This document shows positions 21,985-32,264 of a DNA stretch of 64,000 nucleotides, piece after piece. The notes under the pieces are model-generated. The model did no database searches. It was given only the letters and a program-made list of their open reading frames with translations, and had not been told where the DNA came from. Made by a program: the position numbers and the translations under genes. Source of the DNA: Zygaena filipendulae (Eukaryota > Arthropoda > Insecta > Lepidoptera > Zygaenidae); the NCBI GenBank assembly GCA_907165275.2, contig OU015663.1:1190501-1254500 (forward strand), read 5' to 3'. The number at the start of each line of letters is the position of its first letter. Positions within the stretch are counted from its first letter, which is position 1.

Positions 21985-22378
21985 ATACTAGGGCTGCCAC
22001 CTCCCAAATATAGGAAACCAGGATTACAAGGTGGAAATACCAGGACACTAGAGCTTAAAACCAGGACGCAGAAGAAGTATGTAGTTTTCTTTCTTCAGTC
22101 TTTCTTTCTTTCAAAGTATTAGAGCAGTAGTTAAGTTATAGTAGGTAATATGATATTATACGCATCGGAAACAGAGTAAATGAAACTCAAATAATAGCAG
22201 TTCAAATTGTTTATGTATTTTCAGTTAAATTATACCAGGTCCGATTGGAGGCAGTAATGGAGCGTGAATTTGAAAACCAGGACGCTTTAAAAACCCAGGA
22301 CACGACTTAAAAAGTCAAGACCACACCCCAAAGATCAGGACATGTCCTGGGAAAATAGGACGGTTCGCAACTCTACTA
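21985..22378. repeat. CCAGGAC-rich region, possible TIR element
   Basis: ACCAGGA, CCAGGAC or related words recur at least seven times. TAGGGCTGCCACCTCCC at the left and GACGGTTCGCAACTCTACTA at the right resemble diverged terminal inverted repeats. A decayed hAT-type element is possible; I could not read a target duplication. Confidence 0.35.
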
Positions 22379-22530
22379 AGTATAAACTAAGTCAAAAAGA
22401 GATAATCAAAGGAATCTGTTTTGCTTTTTTATCCATAAAGACGAACATTGATTTAAATTGTGTCTAGGCATCTTGACAGACTATTATGCTTCTTTGAAAA
22501 ACAGATTTTTGACGATAGGTCTTAATCTAC
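22379..22530. other. unannotated DNA
   Basis: Nothing recognised. Confidence 0.35.
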
Positions 22531-22711
22531 ATAACAGTATATTATAAAGAGGTAAAGTTTGTGAGTTTGTGACGTTGTGGGGAGTAATATCTGGATCTAC
22601 TGAACCGATTATGAAAATTCATTCACTTATAGGAAGCTACGGTAGTCCTGAGTGACTGGGTACTTTTCATCCCGAAATTCCCGCCCCACAGGAACTTCGA
22701 AATCACCGCGG
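22531..22711 (+). mobile_element. Helitron-like element, alpha, 3' truncated
   Basis: ATATTATAAAGAGGTAAAGT, the alpha block with CTTATAGGAAGCTACGG, and AATCACCGCGGGTGAAAATA. Sequence stops matching inside the terminal stem, so CTAG is absent. Confidence 0.7.
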
Positions 22712-23245
22712 GTGAAAATAGATTTCATCGACTTGCCTTATCTGTTCATTGCACAACTCTGCGATTTTCTCATTATTGCCCGCGTACCATTCATCAAAGC
22801 GAGCCGCCCGCGCTCGTTTGATGATCTATCGATCCTTCCGACAATAACCCCTTGTTACAGCCGGGTCTCGCTCAACAATTTCACATGCAGTAGGTGCCGG
22901 CATTGTTCCCTATTGTCCAATATGACACCTGTTGGATTTGAACCGTCATATTGCGGGGCTAAGCGCACGCAAAGGAACCTATTGTTAAGCTTATGTGAAT
23001 TGCTTTGCAGTTTTTTTTTTTTTTCATATTTTCATGCAACTCAGTACACGTGACTTGAGTGTCAAGTCAAGTCAAGTCATTGCCGTCATTTTTGGATCAG
23101 AATCATTTAAAACTTTATAAACGACACCCAAATAAGATGTAGAAAAACTACATCTACAAGTTTCACTTTGAGTATACCTACTTTATTTAATTTTTTCTGT
23201 GTTCAGTCTTCACAGCTTATTTTTTATTTATTAAAACCAATATTT
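22712..23245. other. unannotated DNA
   Basis: Includes a short GTCAA/CAAGT tandem near 23058-23078 (GTGTCAAGTCAAGTCAAGTC). No gene recognised. Confidence 0.35.
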
Positions 23246-23830
23246 TATTTTTTTTATTTTACTTTATTTCGAAAATCAACAGCTACAAAAATATAATGAA
23301 CATTTGAGTGTCAAACAAAAAAGCCGATTACAGATTTTCGCACATGGCTAGTGGAATAATAAACAAAAACATCAATTGCTCAATAGGCAGCAGCAACTTA
23401 CATAGTGGGAACTAAGTCCGACCATGTATTATTTTTTTGGTTACAAAAAACGAATTTTCTAATTCTCGAATTTTCTAATACTCGCCTCGCCGACTCACAG
23501 CTAGTGTTAAACAAATCAAAGTCATATTCTTCGGATAATTTGTTGAAATTGTCACTCGCTCGCCACATAAAGGAGTTCTGCCTGTAGTTGGTGGAGACTA
23601 TTTCTGTGTGCAAAGGCGGATTGTATCTGCAGCTTCTGGCAGATACCTTTAGCGCAATAAGGGACAAGAGCTCAGAACAGTCAATCGTACCGTTGCCTAT
23701 CTTCAGGAGAAAAGAGAGATCAAGAACCTCACGTCGACTCGCCAGTGGAAGCAGGTGATGTTTTTTGCAGACGTCGAGATATGTATACAAATACAAATTT
23801 AACTTATTTCCAGTGCAACAAAAACAACAT
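23246..23830 (-). pseudogene. 5'-truncated LINE, reverse transcriptase C-terminal remnant
   Basis: The minus-strand frame to its stop at 23398 contains the region that follows the RT palm in Jockey/CR1-group non-LTR elements: LDVCKKHHLLPLASRREVLD, FLLKIGNGTIDCSELLSLIA, then HTEIVSTNYRQNSFMWRASD with a following N and the YDFDLF motif. Roughly 110 residues are family-like. The catalytic palm motifs and the upstream endonuclease are absent, so it is a dead 5'-truncated copy. The 3' UTR reaches an AATAAA/A-rich stretch near 23250. The ATG at 23868 is not the natural start. Confidence 0.7.
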
Positions 23831-23869
23831 TTGGTTTGTCTGTGCACTGCGACGGATTGAGACAACATT

Positions 23870-25044
23870 TACATTATTCTATGTGCGTATATGCGTATTC
23901 TCATTGGTCGTCAGCTCGTCATAACTCTAAAGTTTCTGATTTTTCTTACTACACATTACATTAAATTCGAATAATACCACGGAAGCGGAAACATAAGAAA
24001 TAAAAATTACGACACATCATAGAGAGCGGCATCTGTACCGTTGTCAGTCAGACCTACAGTGTTTGTGACACCTGTCAGTCGGACCGTACTGTGGTCTGCG
24101 AACACTTGGCGGGCAGCGTCGACAACAGCTGTTGGGCCCGGACGCGCCGACCTCTCCACTTGTCACGAACTTAATCAGCAAAATAGATAGATGTGTTTGT
24201 TGGGATAACACTGGTATAAGGAAATTAGTTTAGTTCAATCAGAATAATTTATTTTGGTGAGCGAATGAACTTTTTAAAATTAAATAGAAGTTGCCAAGAA
24301 ATTAGAAACGACCGCCTCAAATCCCGCCTCAACTCCGTAAAAAAAGATATCACGGGAGTACCTAAGTATATAATCTATTTGTCAAACTTCAGTCTCAGAG
24401 GTAAAGTGGTTTTCAAGATTTCGTGCCGTGTTCAGTCAGTGATTAACCTTTCTCTTTTATTTATACAACAAATGTTTAGTAAATTGTATATTTGTATTAA
24501 AAAGTTAGGTACAAATTTAGCTGTTTCGTTGTTTTTTTTTACGGGTTTCAATCTTTTATCCAGACATAAGAAATAACAAATACGATTCGCCAGAACACAG
24601 TCAAGCATTGTTATCTAACTTCTTAAAAAGAATATGAAGCAATCGAGTCTAAGGAAACGATGATTATTATTATTATTGTCAGTCTGTCTGCGTACAGTCG
24701 GCAACGGAAATAAGACGCCATTCTCAACTGCTCCAAAATGTTTGGACATTGGTCATTATTACACTACACCATCTGATCCCAAACTAAGCAGAGCTGGTAT
24801 TATATGCACCTACCAAAAACTGACATGAGTACGTATACTGCTTAACTATTTACTTTTTTCTGAATTGAAACTAATAGTTTTAGATGTAATTATTAATCAT
24901 ATTAAATCACATTATTATTATTATTGTTATAAATTTATTGACATTTCATTATTAAATTCTTATTACTAAATTTTTCCGACATTCCACTACATATCTTTAT
25001 GATTTAATTAACTGTTACTGTTGACTACTAAATATAATATAATA
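23870..25044. other. unannotated DNA
   Basis: No gene or repeat family recognised in 1.2 kb. TAT/ATT trinucleotide runs occur near 24.66 and 24.91 kb. Confidence 0.35.
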
Positions 25045-25367
25045 GGGATGTTGACTACTTTTGAAAATCAAAATTCTAATTAGTCCGTCAGTTAGAAAAT
25101 AAAAAAACAATAGACACGTATTTTTTGCTTTCTTAAATAAATTAAAATATACAGAGATAAAGCGCATTAAAGTTTAGGGTGAGGAGATCGTGACGTCACT
25201 AACCGCAAAACCACCATACAAACTGTCAGAATAGTGACGTCACGCGAAATTTCAACCCAGTATATCGCCGTTATTTTTTGATTACGTAAAAAAAGAAAAA
25301 ATATGTGTCCAATATTTTTTAATAATCTACAAGACGGACTTAAAAATAAAAATTAGTCAACATGCCC
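25045..25367 (+). mobile_element. CRE-bearing MITE, copy 4
   Basis: 323 bp, GGGATGTTGACTACTTTTG to GTCAACATGCCC, with two TGACGTCA palindromes (near 25192 and 25236). Confidence 0.85.
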
Positions 25368-25399
25368 ATTATCATCTTTTTCTATTAAAAGTGTTGTGT

Positions 25400-25506
25400 A
25401 AAGCTAGTGGTGTAAACTAATGATGACTATCTCTTATTTGTTAAAATTTTGTATCTGTTAAGGTTTGCACTAGGTGTTTTGTACTTTATAAATAAATAAA
25501 TAAATA
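25400..25506 (+). mobile_element. LINE or SINE 3' end with AAAT tail
   Basis: GGTGTTTTGTACTTTATAAA is followed by about five AAAT units. Tails of this form mark non-LTR retroposon 3' ends; no coding part remains. Confidence 0.4.
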
Positions 25507-26058
25507 GAGTAAAATAATGGAAAAAAATCCCATTAATCACTACAGTATTAATATTACCTACAGAAGTAGGATAAGAATGGGCCGATAACTAACTCTATTA
25601 ACTAAATTGCTTTAGAAAACTAACGAGTCGCGAAAAGTTATCCGATCAAGAGTCGAATTTTACGTTACCACGAGACATGACGATGTGTCCCTTAGTTTTT
25701 CATGGCAATAACGATAATAGATTGTCAACTTGACTGACGATCCTGGGTTCTGAACTAAGCGAATTTGTATTGATTCATTACGCTTATTTACTTTGCCGTC
25801 TGTACTCGCGTTAACCTCCGGATACAGGAGTGCCGTGGAACGAATGTGAGCGGAAAATCGGAAAACTTTAAATGGCTCCAATCTCTGATGCCAGTCCCGG
25901 CCTCGGTGGAGACGTGGGGCAATTAAAAGAATTGCCTTCAACTCGACATTGGTATAACAATGTTCAATATATACGGGCCAAATTAGGTATTTTTTTTTTC
26001 TCTCCAATCGTTGCGTTTTGGTAATCTTGGGAAATGTGTTTGTCCTCTGAAGTGTTAC
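25507..26058. other. unannotated DNA
   Basis: A 115-codon minus-strand frame (25660-26007) is present but shows no domain I recognise and is treated as unsupported. Confidence 0.35.
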
Positions 26059-26130
26059 TCACGTTAATCACGAAGTTCCCGCGGGAATCCCTGATGGATA
26101 AAAATTACATTTGCATTTATAATTTTTATA
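26059..26130 (-). mobile_element. Helitron-like element, short fragment
   Basis: AATCACGAAGTTCCCGCGGG then ATTTGCATTTATAATTTTTA: the two ends are joined with the middle deleted. Confidence 0.45.
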
Positions 26131-26207
26131 TATATTTTTATCTGTTTTAGTTTTTATTTTCTCTTCTGGGGCAATAAAGCATATTTGATTTGATTTGATT
26201 TGATATA
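26131..26207 (+). mobile_element. LINE 3' end with GATTT tail
   Basis: CTTCTGGGGCAATAAAGCAT supplies a poly(A)-signal-like AATAAA, followed by TTTGATTTGATTTGATTTGA. This is a short non-LTR retroposon tail. Confidence 0.5.
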
Positions 26208-26224
26208 ATATTACGTGTATTATG

Positions 26225-26395
26225 ACAATCTGCTCCGCGCGGCTTCACCCAAATTCATTCTGGAGTTCCCTTGGGAGTTCCAGGATAAATAGTTTCCTAT
26301 AATATTAAAAACATTGCAGCTTGTTATAAATGAAAGAATTTCTAAACTCGGTCAATAGATTTATGTTTATCCATTACAAACAAGCATACAAGCCA
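26225..26395 (-). mobile_element. Helitron-like element, alpha-related, degraded
   Basis: CTCCGCGCGGCTTCACCC, TCTGGAGTTCCCTTGGGA and TATAAATGAAAGAATTTCTA match the family in order. Confidence 0.55.
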
Positions 26396-26476
26396 ATAGC
26401 AACTAACGATTTTGTGGGAACTTTAATGTTATTAAAACTAATATTTACCTACCACAGCATTGTTATGCAAAACTTA

Positions 26477-26558
26477 CGCAGCCTGTAGGATTCGAACCTA
26501 CGCTCCCAGAGGGAATCTGATTTCGAGTCAGACGCCTTAACCACTCGGCCAAGACTGC
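26477..26558 (-). tRNA. tRNA-Ser(CGA): tRNA-Ser (anticodon CGA)
   Basis: The 82-nt minus-strand sequence folds as a type II (long variable arm) tRNA. The 7-bp acceptor stem GCAGTCT/AGGCTGC has one G-T pair and is followed by discriminator G. The A box is TGGCCGAGTGG (26541-26551) and the B box GGTTCGAATCC (26488-26498). The anticodon stem-loop CTGACTCGAAATCAG places CGA at 26523-26525; a serine-type extra arm (CCCTCTGGGAG) follows. There is no intron and no encoded CCA, as expected for a nuclear gene. Four T residues at 26470-26473 (minus strand) provide a Pol III terminator. It decodes UCG in cytoplasmic translation. All key tRNA features look intact, so it is probably functional. Confidence 0.95.
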
Positions 26559-26648
26559 TTGTAACAGAGTTCCTAAATTGAGGTTCATTACAACCTCATT
26601 ATTTTAGAGACGTCAAGACGCCTTCATATTGTATGGTTTATTTATATA

Positions 26649-26835
26649 CTAGCAGTTTCCCGCGGTTTCACCCGCTTTAATTTCAGAGTTCCCCCGGAAA
26701 TACCGGGATTAAGAGTACCCTATATCCTTTTGTATAACCCTAACAACGTGTATAAAAATGTATGATAACCAGTTTAGTAGTTAAGGTGTATCATGTGAAA
26801 GCGTTATAAACTCACTTTCGAATTTAATACCTACT
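26649..26835 (-). mobile_element. Helitron-like element, beta 5' module
   Basis: CTAGCAGTTTCCCGCGG terminus, TCCTTTTGTATAACCCTAAC, AACGTGTATAAAAATGTATG and CTCACTTTCGAATTTAATAC. It directly abuts the next copy. Confidence 0.75.
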
Positions 26836-27000
26836 ATAGCTGTTCCCCGCGGTTTCACCCGCTTTAATTTCGGAGTTTCCGCGGGAATTTCGAAATAAAT
26901 GTAAATACCATTATGTCCTTTTCTCTACACAAAATCTGAAAAAAAAAAATATTGCGAACAGACAGACAGACGGACCCTGTTTTATAATATGTATAGTGAA
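26836..27000 (-). mobile_element. Helitron-like element, 5' altered
   Basis: TAGCTGTTCCCCGCGGTTTC, TTTCGGAGTTTCCGCGGGAA, then CGAACAGACAGACAGACGGA. The cassette is the shared one; the 5' side carries a CAGA tract. Adjacent to and in the same orientation as the preceding copy. Confidence 0.7.
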
Positions 27001-27139
27001 GTACTTACGATGTGACAAATGTCCGATGTGACTTTTTGAAATGACATTTTTTAAATTACATAGTTTTAATTGCTAGTGATAAAAGTATGTATTATGGAAG
27101 AGTTACTTATTATTATTAAGTTATTATTATTATTTATTA

Positions 27140-27196
27140 ATTAATAATAGATTATCATAGTGGATATAGTTGTCTATATCCACTATGATAATCTAT
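27140..27196. repeat. perfect hairpin between elements
   Basis: AATAGATTATCATAGTGGAT and ATAGTTG lead into TCTATATCCACTATGATAAT: an inverted repeat of about 23 bp with a short loop (ATAGTTGTCTAT) beside the Helitron terminus at 27209. Confidence 0.6.
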
Positions 27197-27208
27197 TTAT
27201 ATTCAATA

Positions 27209-27417
27209 CTAGCTGTGCGCCCGCGGGAATTCCGGGATAAAAAGTACCCTATGTGTTAATCTGATGTATAAGCTATATTACTGTAAAGTTTCATTTAAAT
27301 CCATCCAGTAGTTTTTTGCGTGAAAGAGTAACAAACATCCATCCATCCATCCATCCATCCATCCATCCATCCATCCATACATTCTTACAAACTTTCGCGT
27401 TTATAATATTAGTAGGA
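27209..27417 (-). mobile_element. Helitron-like element, gamma module, stem arm deleted
   Basis: CTAGCTGTGCGCCCGCGGGA at the 3' end, a complete gamma block and TTTATAATATTAGTAGGA at the 5' end. Compared with other copies about 35 bp between the terminal stem and the CCCGCGGGAATTCCGGG block is missing. A (CATC)n tract of about 11 units occupies 27332-27378. Confidence 0.85.
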
Positions 27418-27438
27418 TGGAAGAGTTACTTAGTACAT

Positions 27439-27680
27439 TTGGACGCCGATAAACAATAACATGTTAACCCACAAAATTAAGTTATTGATTCAGAACGCTT
27501 TATTGCGAGTTATAGACCATTTTTTTATATTATTTATTTACCTCATTACATTGATTAGATACCAAAAAAAAATGTTAAATATAAAACATGTTGACACAGA
27601 TTGGCGCTATAATTTTAAAACACGATTTACTCAAAATTTCTCCAATGTGGGTTAACACACTACTGCTTATCTACGTCTAT
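27439..27680 (+). mobile_element. GGACGCAGATAAGC MITE, copy 3
   Basis: TTTGGACGCCGATAAACAAT at the left, GTGGGTTAACACACTACTGC at the right. The interior is colinear with the 4.5-kb copy. Confidence 0.8.
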
Positions 27681-28124
27681 TTATTAAGTTATCTACATAT
27701 ATATCCACTATAAATCTATTTATATTAAATATAGTAGGTACATAAGCCGACTCGCTGTACTGTCGTAAAGAAAAGTTCCACGACAGCCATTAGATAACGC
27801 GATAAGGAAATCGGATTATGTACTTTGAACGAGAAAAGGCAATGGAGAGAGGGAAAAAAAATGGCAAAAAGAAAACTCTACTTTAACGAAAGCGATTTGT
27901 AACAACACTATTACTGTAAAAGACCAATACTGGTAATAAGAGGGTATCAAATTGTTAACGAAATTGGCCCCGGTTTTATTCCCTTTTATAGGAAATTCCG
28001 ACTTTTTAAAAGTGTCATTTATATTCAAAATGGGACACGTTTTTACGCATCACCTTCGGTGCCAAAACACAAGAGCGAGCGGTAGCGGAAGCGAAAAAGG
28101 ACTACGTCACACAGAACTGCTTAA
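27681..28124. other. unannotated DNA
   Basis: No gene recognised. Overlapping frames of 70 and 93 codons on opposite strands look incidental. Confidence 0.35.
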
Positions 28125-28370
28125 CGGCCGCACTCATAGTCGGTTTAATGAGTCTCTCATTAGTTTAATGAACAAAACTGCGGAAGTTTTGTTCATTAAA
28201 CTAATGAGAAAGCCGCACTCAGATTCGGTTTAATGATTACTTAATTTTAAGTAAAGATTTTACAAACAAAACTGCCGCACTCAGAGACGTTCATTAGACT
28301 AATATTAGTTAACATTTAACTAATAAAGTTCAATTTTGTTAAATGTAAATTAACACTAATTATTAACAAT
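28125..28370. mobile_element. palindromic TAA element, complex and incomplete
   Basis: Left end CGGCCGCACTCATAGTCGG follows TAA at 28122-28124. A second left-end-like block (GCCGCACTCAGATTCGG) starts near 28212 and a third (CTGCCGCACTCAGAGACG) near 28273, so pieces of several copies are joined. The right arm is missing. Confidence 0.65.
28155..28209. repeat. perfect 25-bp hairpin with 5-nt loop
   Basis: The arm TCTCATTAGTTTAATGAACA plus AAACT is followed by loop GCGGA and then the exact reverse complement. It is inside the palindromic TAA element. Confidence 0.9.
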
Positions 28371-29283
28371 ATTAAATAACTAATCGTAAGTATTCACTAG
28401 AACGACTCTCGTAAATGTATGATTACTTACTAAGGATCATCGTCATAATATCAACCAAAAAACATGCACTCCTTGACAATAGAGGCCTCGCTCAAAGATC
28501 AGATACTATAATATAATAATTTATTGACCATACAGCGTATCATCTAAACGTCACGAATTTTTTGTTTTCGTCTATTTTCACCCGTGGTTTCGCCCGCTTG
28601 AATTTTGGTTAATCTGTCACTCGGAAAAACTAGTTTCTTATCATTGGAGTTATTTTCTGAGTTGGTTCATTAGTTCCAAAGATCACCATCTATATTGAAA
28701 CGTTTAAAATATCATAGTACAGATTTATGGATGATTATAATTGCTTTTCAAAACGCCAAAAGCTCTTAACAAACACCAAAAGCCCTGCGTTTCTGCCGTA
28801 AAATACATTATCAGTAATTTACGATCCAACGCGTAGTACTAACAAGTTCACTATTATTGGCTGTACTCGTAATAACGGTAGATAATTTGAAGGACACAAT
28901 CTATAAATTTATTAAAACTCGCTGTATCTGTAACGATGTAATAAAAAATCTATAGAATTTATTATAATATTTAAAAGAGAATCTCCACTCATTTATTTTC
29001 CACTCATTCACTTGATTAATCACGAATTATTTTAAAATATCTTGGTCACCGAGCTTCGCTCGTTGTGTATAGCGCCATCTGTTGTTAAGTAGAAAAACAA
29101 ACACTCATTTTTCACTGCCTGAAAACACGGATAAAACGATGTTTTCTAAACCTAGCTAGATCGATTGATCGTCCCCGAAACCCCCTGCATGTTAAATTTC
29201 ATGAAAATCGTTGGAGCCATTTCCGAGATTATATACATTACTTGACCCATAAAGCTGTGGGAGTAGACGGCAGCCCCCTAGCC
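28371..29283. other. mostly unannotated, with degraded repeat pieces
   Basis: 28574-28690 (ACCCGTGGTTTCGCCCGCTT) looks like a very decayed minus-strand Helitron-like copy. 29160-29240 (TTTCATGAAAATCGTTGGAG) resembles a dispersed-repeat phrase, but no boundaries could be set. Confidence 0.35.
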
Positions 29284-29527
29284 AAATTGGACGCAGATAA
29301 ACAATAACATGTTAACCCACAAAATCAAATTATTGATTCCGAACGATCTATTGAGAGTCAGAGAACATTTTTTAATTATGTGTTTGCCTTATTAAATTGT
29401 TTAAATATGTAACAAAATATTGAACATAAAAAATGCTGATACAAAATGGCGCTATAATTTTAAAACACGAATTAATCAAAATTTCGCCAGTGTGGGTTAA
29501 CACACTATTGCTTATCTATGTCCAATT
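29284..29527 (+). mobile_element. GGACGCAGATAAGC MITE, copy 4
   Basis: AATTGGACGCAGATAAACAA to CTTATCTATGTCCAATT; near full length and flanked by AATT at each end. Confidence 0.85.
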
Positions 29528-29734
29528 GACATTCCACAAGCGTCAACGCATAGAGAACTAGGGAAAGTAATATTTAGGTCACGTGGTCACGCAAAAGTGG
29601 AGACATAGAGTTTTGACGTTTAACCTTTAACGATCGTTAAACTTCAAAATCAACTAGCGTTATTATTAATTGTTTAGAGCAAACCAAATTTGAGTTTGAT
29701 ATAAATATTTTAATAGTGGTCTGCGTACTCTACT

Positions 29735-29895
29735 AGAGTTTCGTTAGCGTGAATCTCGGTACCCCTGCAAAAATCTCAGGACCGAATGTCACTTAGGAAC
29801 GCTGTAGCTTTCTATAAATGAAATAATTTTTTTAAACCTGTTAAATAGTTTTTGAGCTTATCCATTACAAACATAATTATAATATAGGTAGAATA
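29735..29895 (-). mobile_element. Helitron-like element, alpha, degraded
   Basis: GTAGCTTTCTATAAATGAAA and ATCCATTACAAACATAATTA match related copies such as 26225-26395. The CCGCGG stem is lost. Confidence 0.45.
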
Positions 29896-30021
29896 TAGAC
29901 TACTCAAAATAATTTGCTTACTTTTTTAGTCCTACTAATATTATAAACGCGAAAGTTTGTAAGAATGGATGGATGGATGTTTGTTACTCTTTTACGCAAA
30001 AACTACTGGATGGATTTAAAT

Positions 30022-31280
30022 GAAAGAAAGAAAGAAAGAAAGAAAGAAAAGGCATCTATTTGGACACAGAGACAACACAATTACAATTATTTTATACAAA
30101 CGTGATTTAACAAAAAAGGTATATAGTTATATATATGACAATATTATGAGAACAAATGGTGTTTGCGTGGTGCGTCCCCATGACCAAAACGGTCACTGCC
30201 TCAGCATGTTGCTATGAGTGCGGGCGCCGGGCACTCCTAGCGCTGATTTTCAGTCAGGACCGGAGGTTCACAAATATAAGATCACACGTAATATGTCACA
30301 GTCTACACGTACACATTCCACTGTTTTTTTTTTTTTTTTGTTACTTACATAATAAACGTACATAATAAATATTCTAAATATATGTATATTCACAGTAGTC
30401 TAATATTAGAAACAGCAATGGTAAAGTCATATAATATGGGAAAGTATTTAATGTATTTAAGTGGTAAAGAAAATATAAACACGTAAGATATAATAAGTAA
30501 TTTTATACAATAGATATCGAGAGAGGATAACAAAGGTTATCAAAAGTTAGAAGAGCTGGTTGGTTAGTGATTTCTGTTGCTCTAGCAGGATACCCTTTAG
30601 CTTGCGCTGAAAGGTGAATCTACTAGCTGCATGTCTGACAGGAGGTGGGAGGTCGTTCCAGCACTTCGATGCCGCAAACTTAAAACTTCCTCGAAACGCT
30701 GCGGTTCTGTGAGACGGAAGGATAGCCATAGCCTTGTATTTATACTCTCTGGATGACCATTTTAACTTGGAGAATAGGTAGGCTGGTTCCTCCGACCGCA
30801 CTAAGCCGAACAGCAGAGTAGCCAGGTGGAGCTTCCTACGCGCTTCCATGTTTAATAGACTTGCTTTACTCAAATATGGAGTAATGCGCGATCGTGGGGG
30901 TATCCGGAAACAAAAGCGTACGCATGCGTTTTGAACTCGCTGTATTAACCTTTTAGTACGACCGTAAATACAACCACCATAAACAACATCACAATAGTTT
31001 AGTCTGGACAATATGAGTGACTCACAAAGGTAGATACGTAAATCTTCACTAAGGTAGTCACGCATATTGTACAACACTTTGAGTCGGTAGAAGCAATTCC
31101 TAGTCACTTCAAGAATGTGATTTTCAAAGCGAAGTTCGCTATCAATCAGAAGCCCGAGGTTTTTTGCCTCTTCGACTCTGTCTATCGGCTGCCCCATGAT
31201 ACTTATATTGTGGGTGGTTAGGGTCTCAAGTGTGTTACGGATTTGAGTTTTGGTCCCCAGTACCATATACTTCGATTTTT
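30022..31280 (-). mobile_element. 5'-truncated LINE with TTTC-repeat tail
   Basis: The minus-strand element starts abruptly within the RT C-terminal region near 31280 and ends in (TTTC)n at 30022-30049 after GTCCAAATAGATGCC. It carries a 16-nt A run inside the 3' UTR near 30330. Jockey/CR1-type non-LTR element; no obvious target duplication beyond an AAA ambiguity. Confidence 0.8.
30547..31280 (-). pseudogene. LINE reverse transcriptase C-terminal fragment
   Basis: About 245 codons remain in frame. The start matches the segment after the RT active site: KSKYMVLGTKTQ, then MGQPIDRVEEAKNLGLLIDS, which is the typical KxLGVxxD-like strand. LILSRLNYCDVVYGG and RLIQRVQNACVRFCF follow, then a C-terminal tail with WNDLPPPVRHAASRFTFQRK. 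The YxDD palm motif and endonuclease would lie upstream and are missing. The open frame extends to an ATG at 31410 only because it reads into Helitron sequence (NLMYKLDY); that part is not LINE protein. It cannot retrotranspose alone. Confidence 0.8.
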
Positions 31281-31371
31281 CTTTACAATAATCCAGCTTA
31301 TACATCAGATTAACACATAGGGTACTTTTTATCCCGGAATTCCCGCGGGAACACACGGGCACATCTAGTAA

Positions 31372-31430
31372 ATAATAAACAGACAGTAAATTATAAACTT
31401 TGGTGTACAATAAAGAGTATCCTATTCAAT
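31372..31430 (+). mobile_element. LINE 3' end fragment
   Basis: TTTGGTGTACAATAAAGAGT is a LINE 3' end, also seen (inverted and diverged) at the right edge of the window. Confidence 0.4.
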
Positions 31431-31652
31431 TCTAAATGAGACACGCTTCACCGATCTTAACTGTGTCGTTGTCGTGTCGGTGTCGTCTAGTGTAAAAACA
31501 CTGTACGTAAAGACCACGCTGACGCCACCTCGTATACATCAAGCTGCGCAATAAAGGGGGTGAGCTGTACTAATGTAATAAAGAGACCGCAACGCTGTGG
31601 TTACATGAATAATGGTTTAATTTCTCATAATTATAAGAGCAGTATAATTATA

Positions 31653-31855
31653 AGATATCCCGCGGTTTCACTCACGGTAATTTTGGAGTTCCCGTGGGAA
31701 TTCCAGAATAAAGTAAAGATATTATGAACTTTCCTTATGAATCACTCTATCTATTGGTGAAAATCGCATGAAAATCCGTTGCGTAGTTTTAAAGATATAC
31801 CTAAGCAATAAGCATAGGACAGACAGACAGCGGGAAGCGACTTTGTTTTATACTT
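31653..31855 (-). mobile_element. Helitron-like element, eta 5' module
   Basis: CCCGCGGTTTCACTCACGG and GGAGTTCCCGTGGGAATTCC (cassette), then the eta module: GAATCACTCTATCTATTGG, GAAAATCCGTTGCGTAG, ACAGACAGACAGCGGGAAGC. The same module occurs at 44.8 kb. Confidence 0.75.
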
Positions 31856-32264
31856 ATTACTGGTACCTATATTATTATGTTATCTGTGATACTTAATGTG
31901 TAGTGAAGATCAAGTTTGTTGTGGGTACAAAGTGTAATGTTAAACGAGACATACTGAAGCCCTCGATGGCATAAAAAAACACTTATGAAAATTACATAGA
32001 AAAGCTTAAATAGAAAAGGGAGCTTGGTTGGTTGGCACCGACTTCAAAAACTAAGTAAATACTAAATACCCAGATGAAAGGGGTGGAGTTTATAAAAAGT
32101 TATTTTGTGATTTTCAGTGGGTTTACTAACTTTACTTTTTGAAGGCGTTTTTCTTTTTTTTTTTAAAGAAAGAAATTAAGTAGGTCATTACATAATCATT
32201 TTTGTTTTGGTTCTAATTTTTTATTTATTTTGTTATTTCATCCTTTTAAGTGATAGGTTTTTAA
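31856..32264. other. unannotated DNA
   Basis: GGCACCGACTTCAAAAACTA at about 32034 resembles the AACCGACTTCC-type terminus, without a matching right end. Confidence 0.35.

Larger units (their letters stand above)
29930..31368 (+). mobile_element. Helitron-like element, gamma module, split by a LINE
   Basis: The 5' part, 29930-30021, runs TCCTACTAATATTATAAACG through GGATGGATTTAAATGAAA. The 3' part, 31281-31368, resumes CTTTACAATAATCCAGCTTA and continues to CACATCTAG. The two halves are continuous relative to uninterrupted gamma copies, so the intervening 1259 bp is a later insertion. Confidence 0.85.

Noticed and set aside
25660..26007. 115-codon minus-strand frame as a possible gene
   Set aside because: No recognisable domain, no support from neighbouring exons, and composition typical of chance frames.
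27332..27378. CATC tandem tract as a CRISPR-like array
   Set aside because: It is a 4-bp microsatellite inside a Helitron-like element; there are no spacers, and this is eukaryotic DNA.
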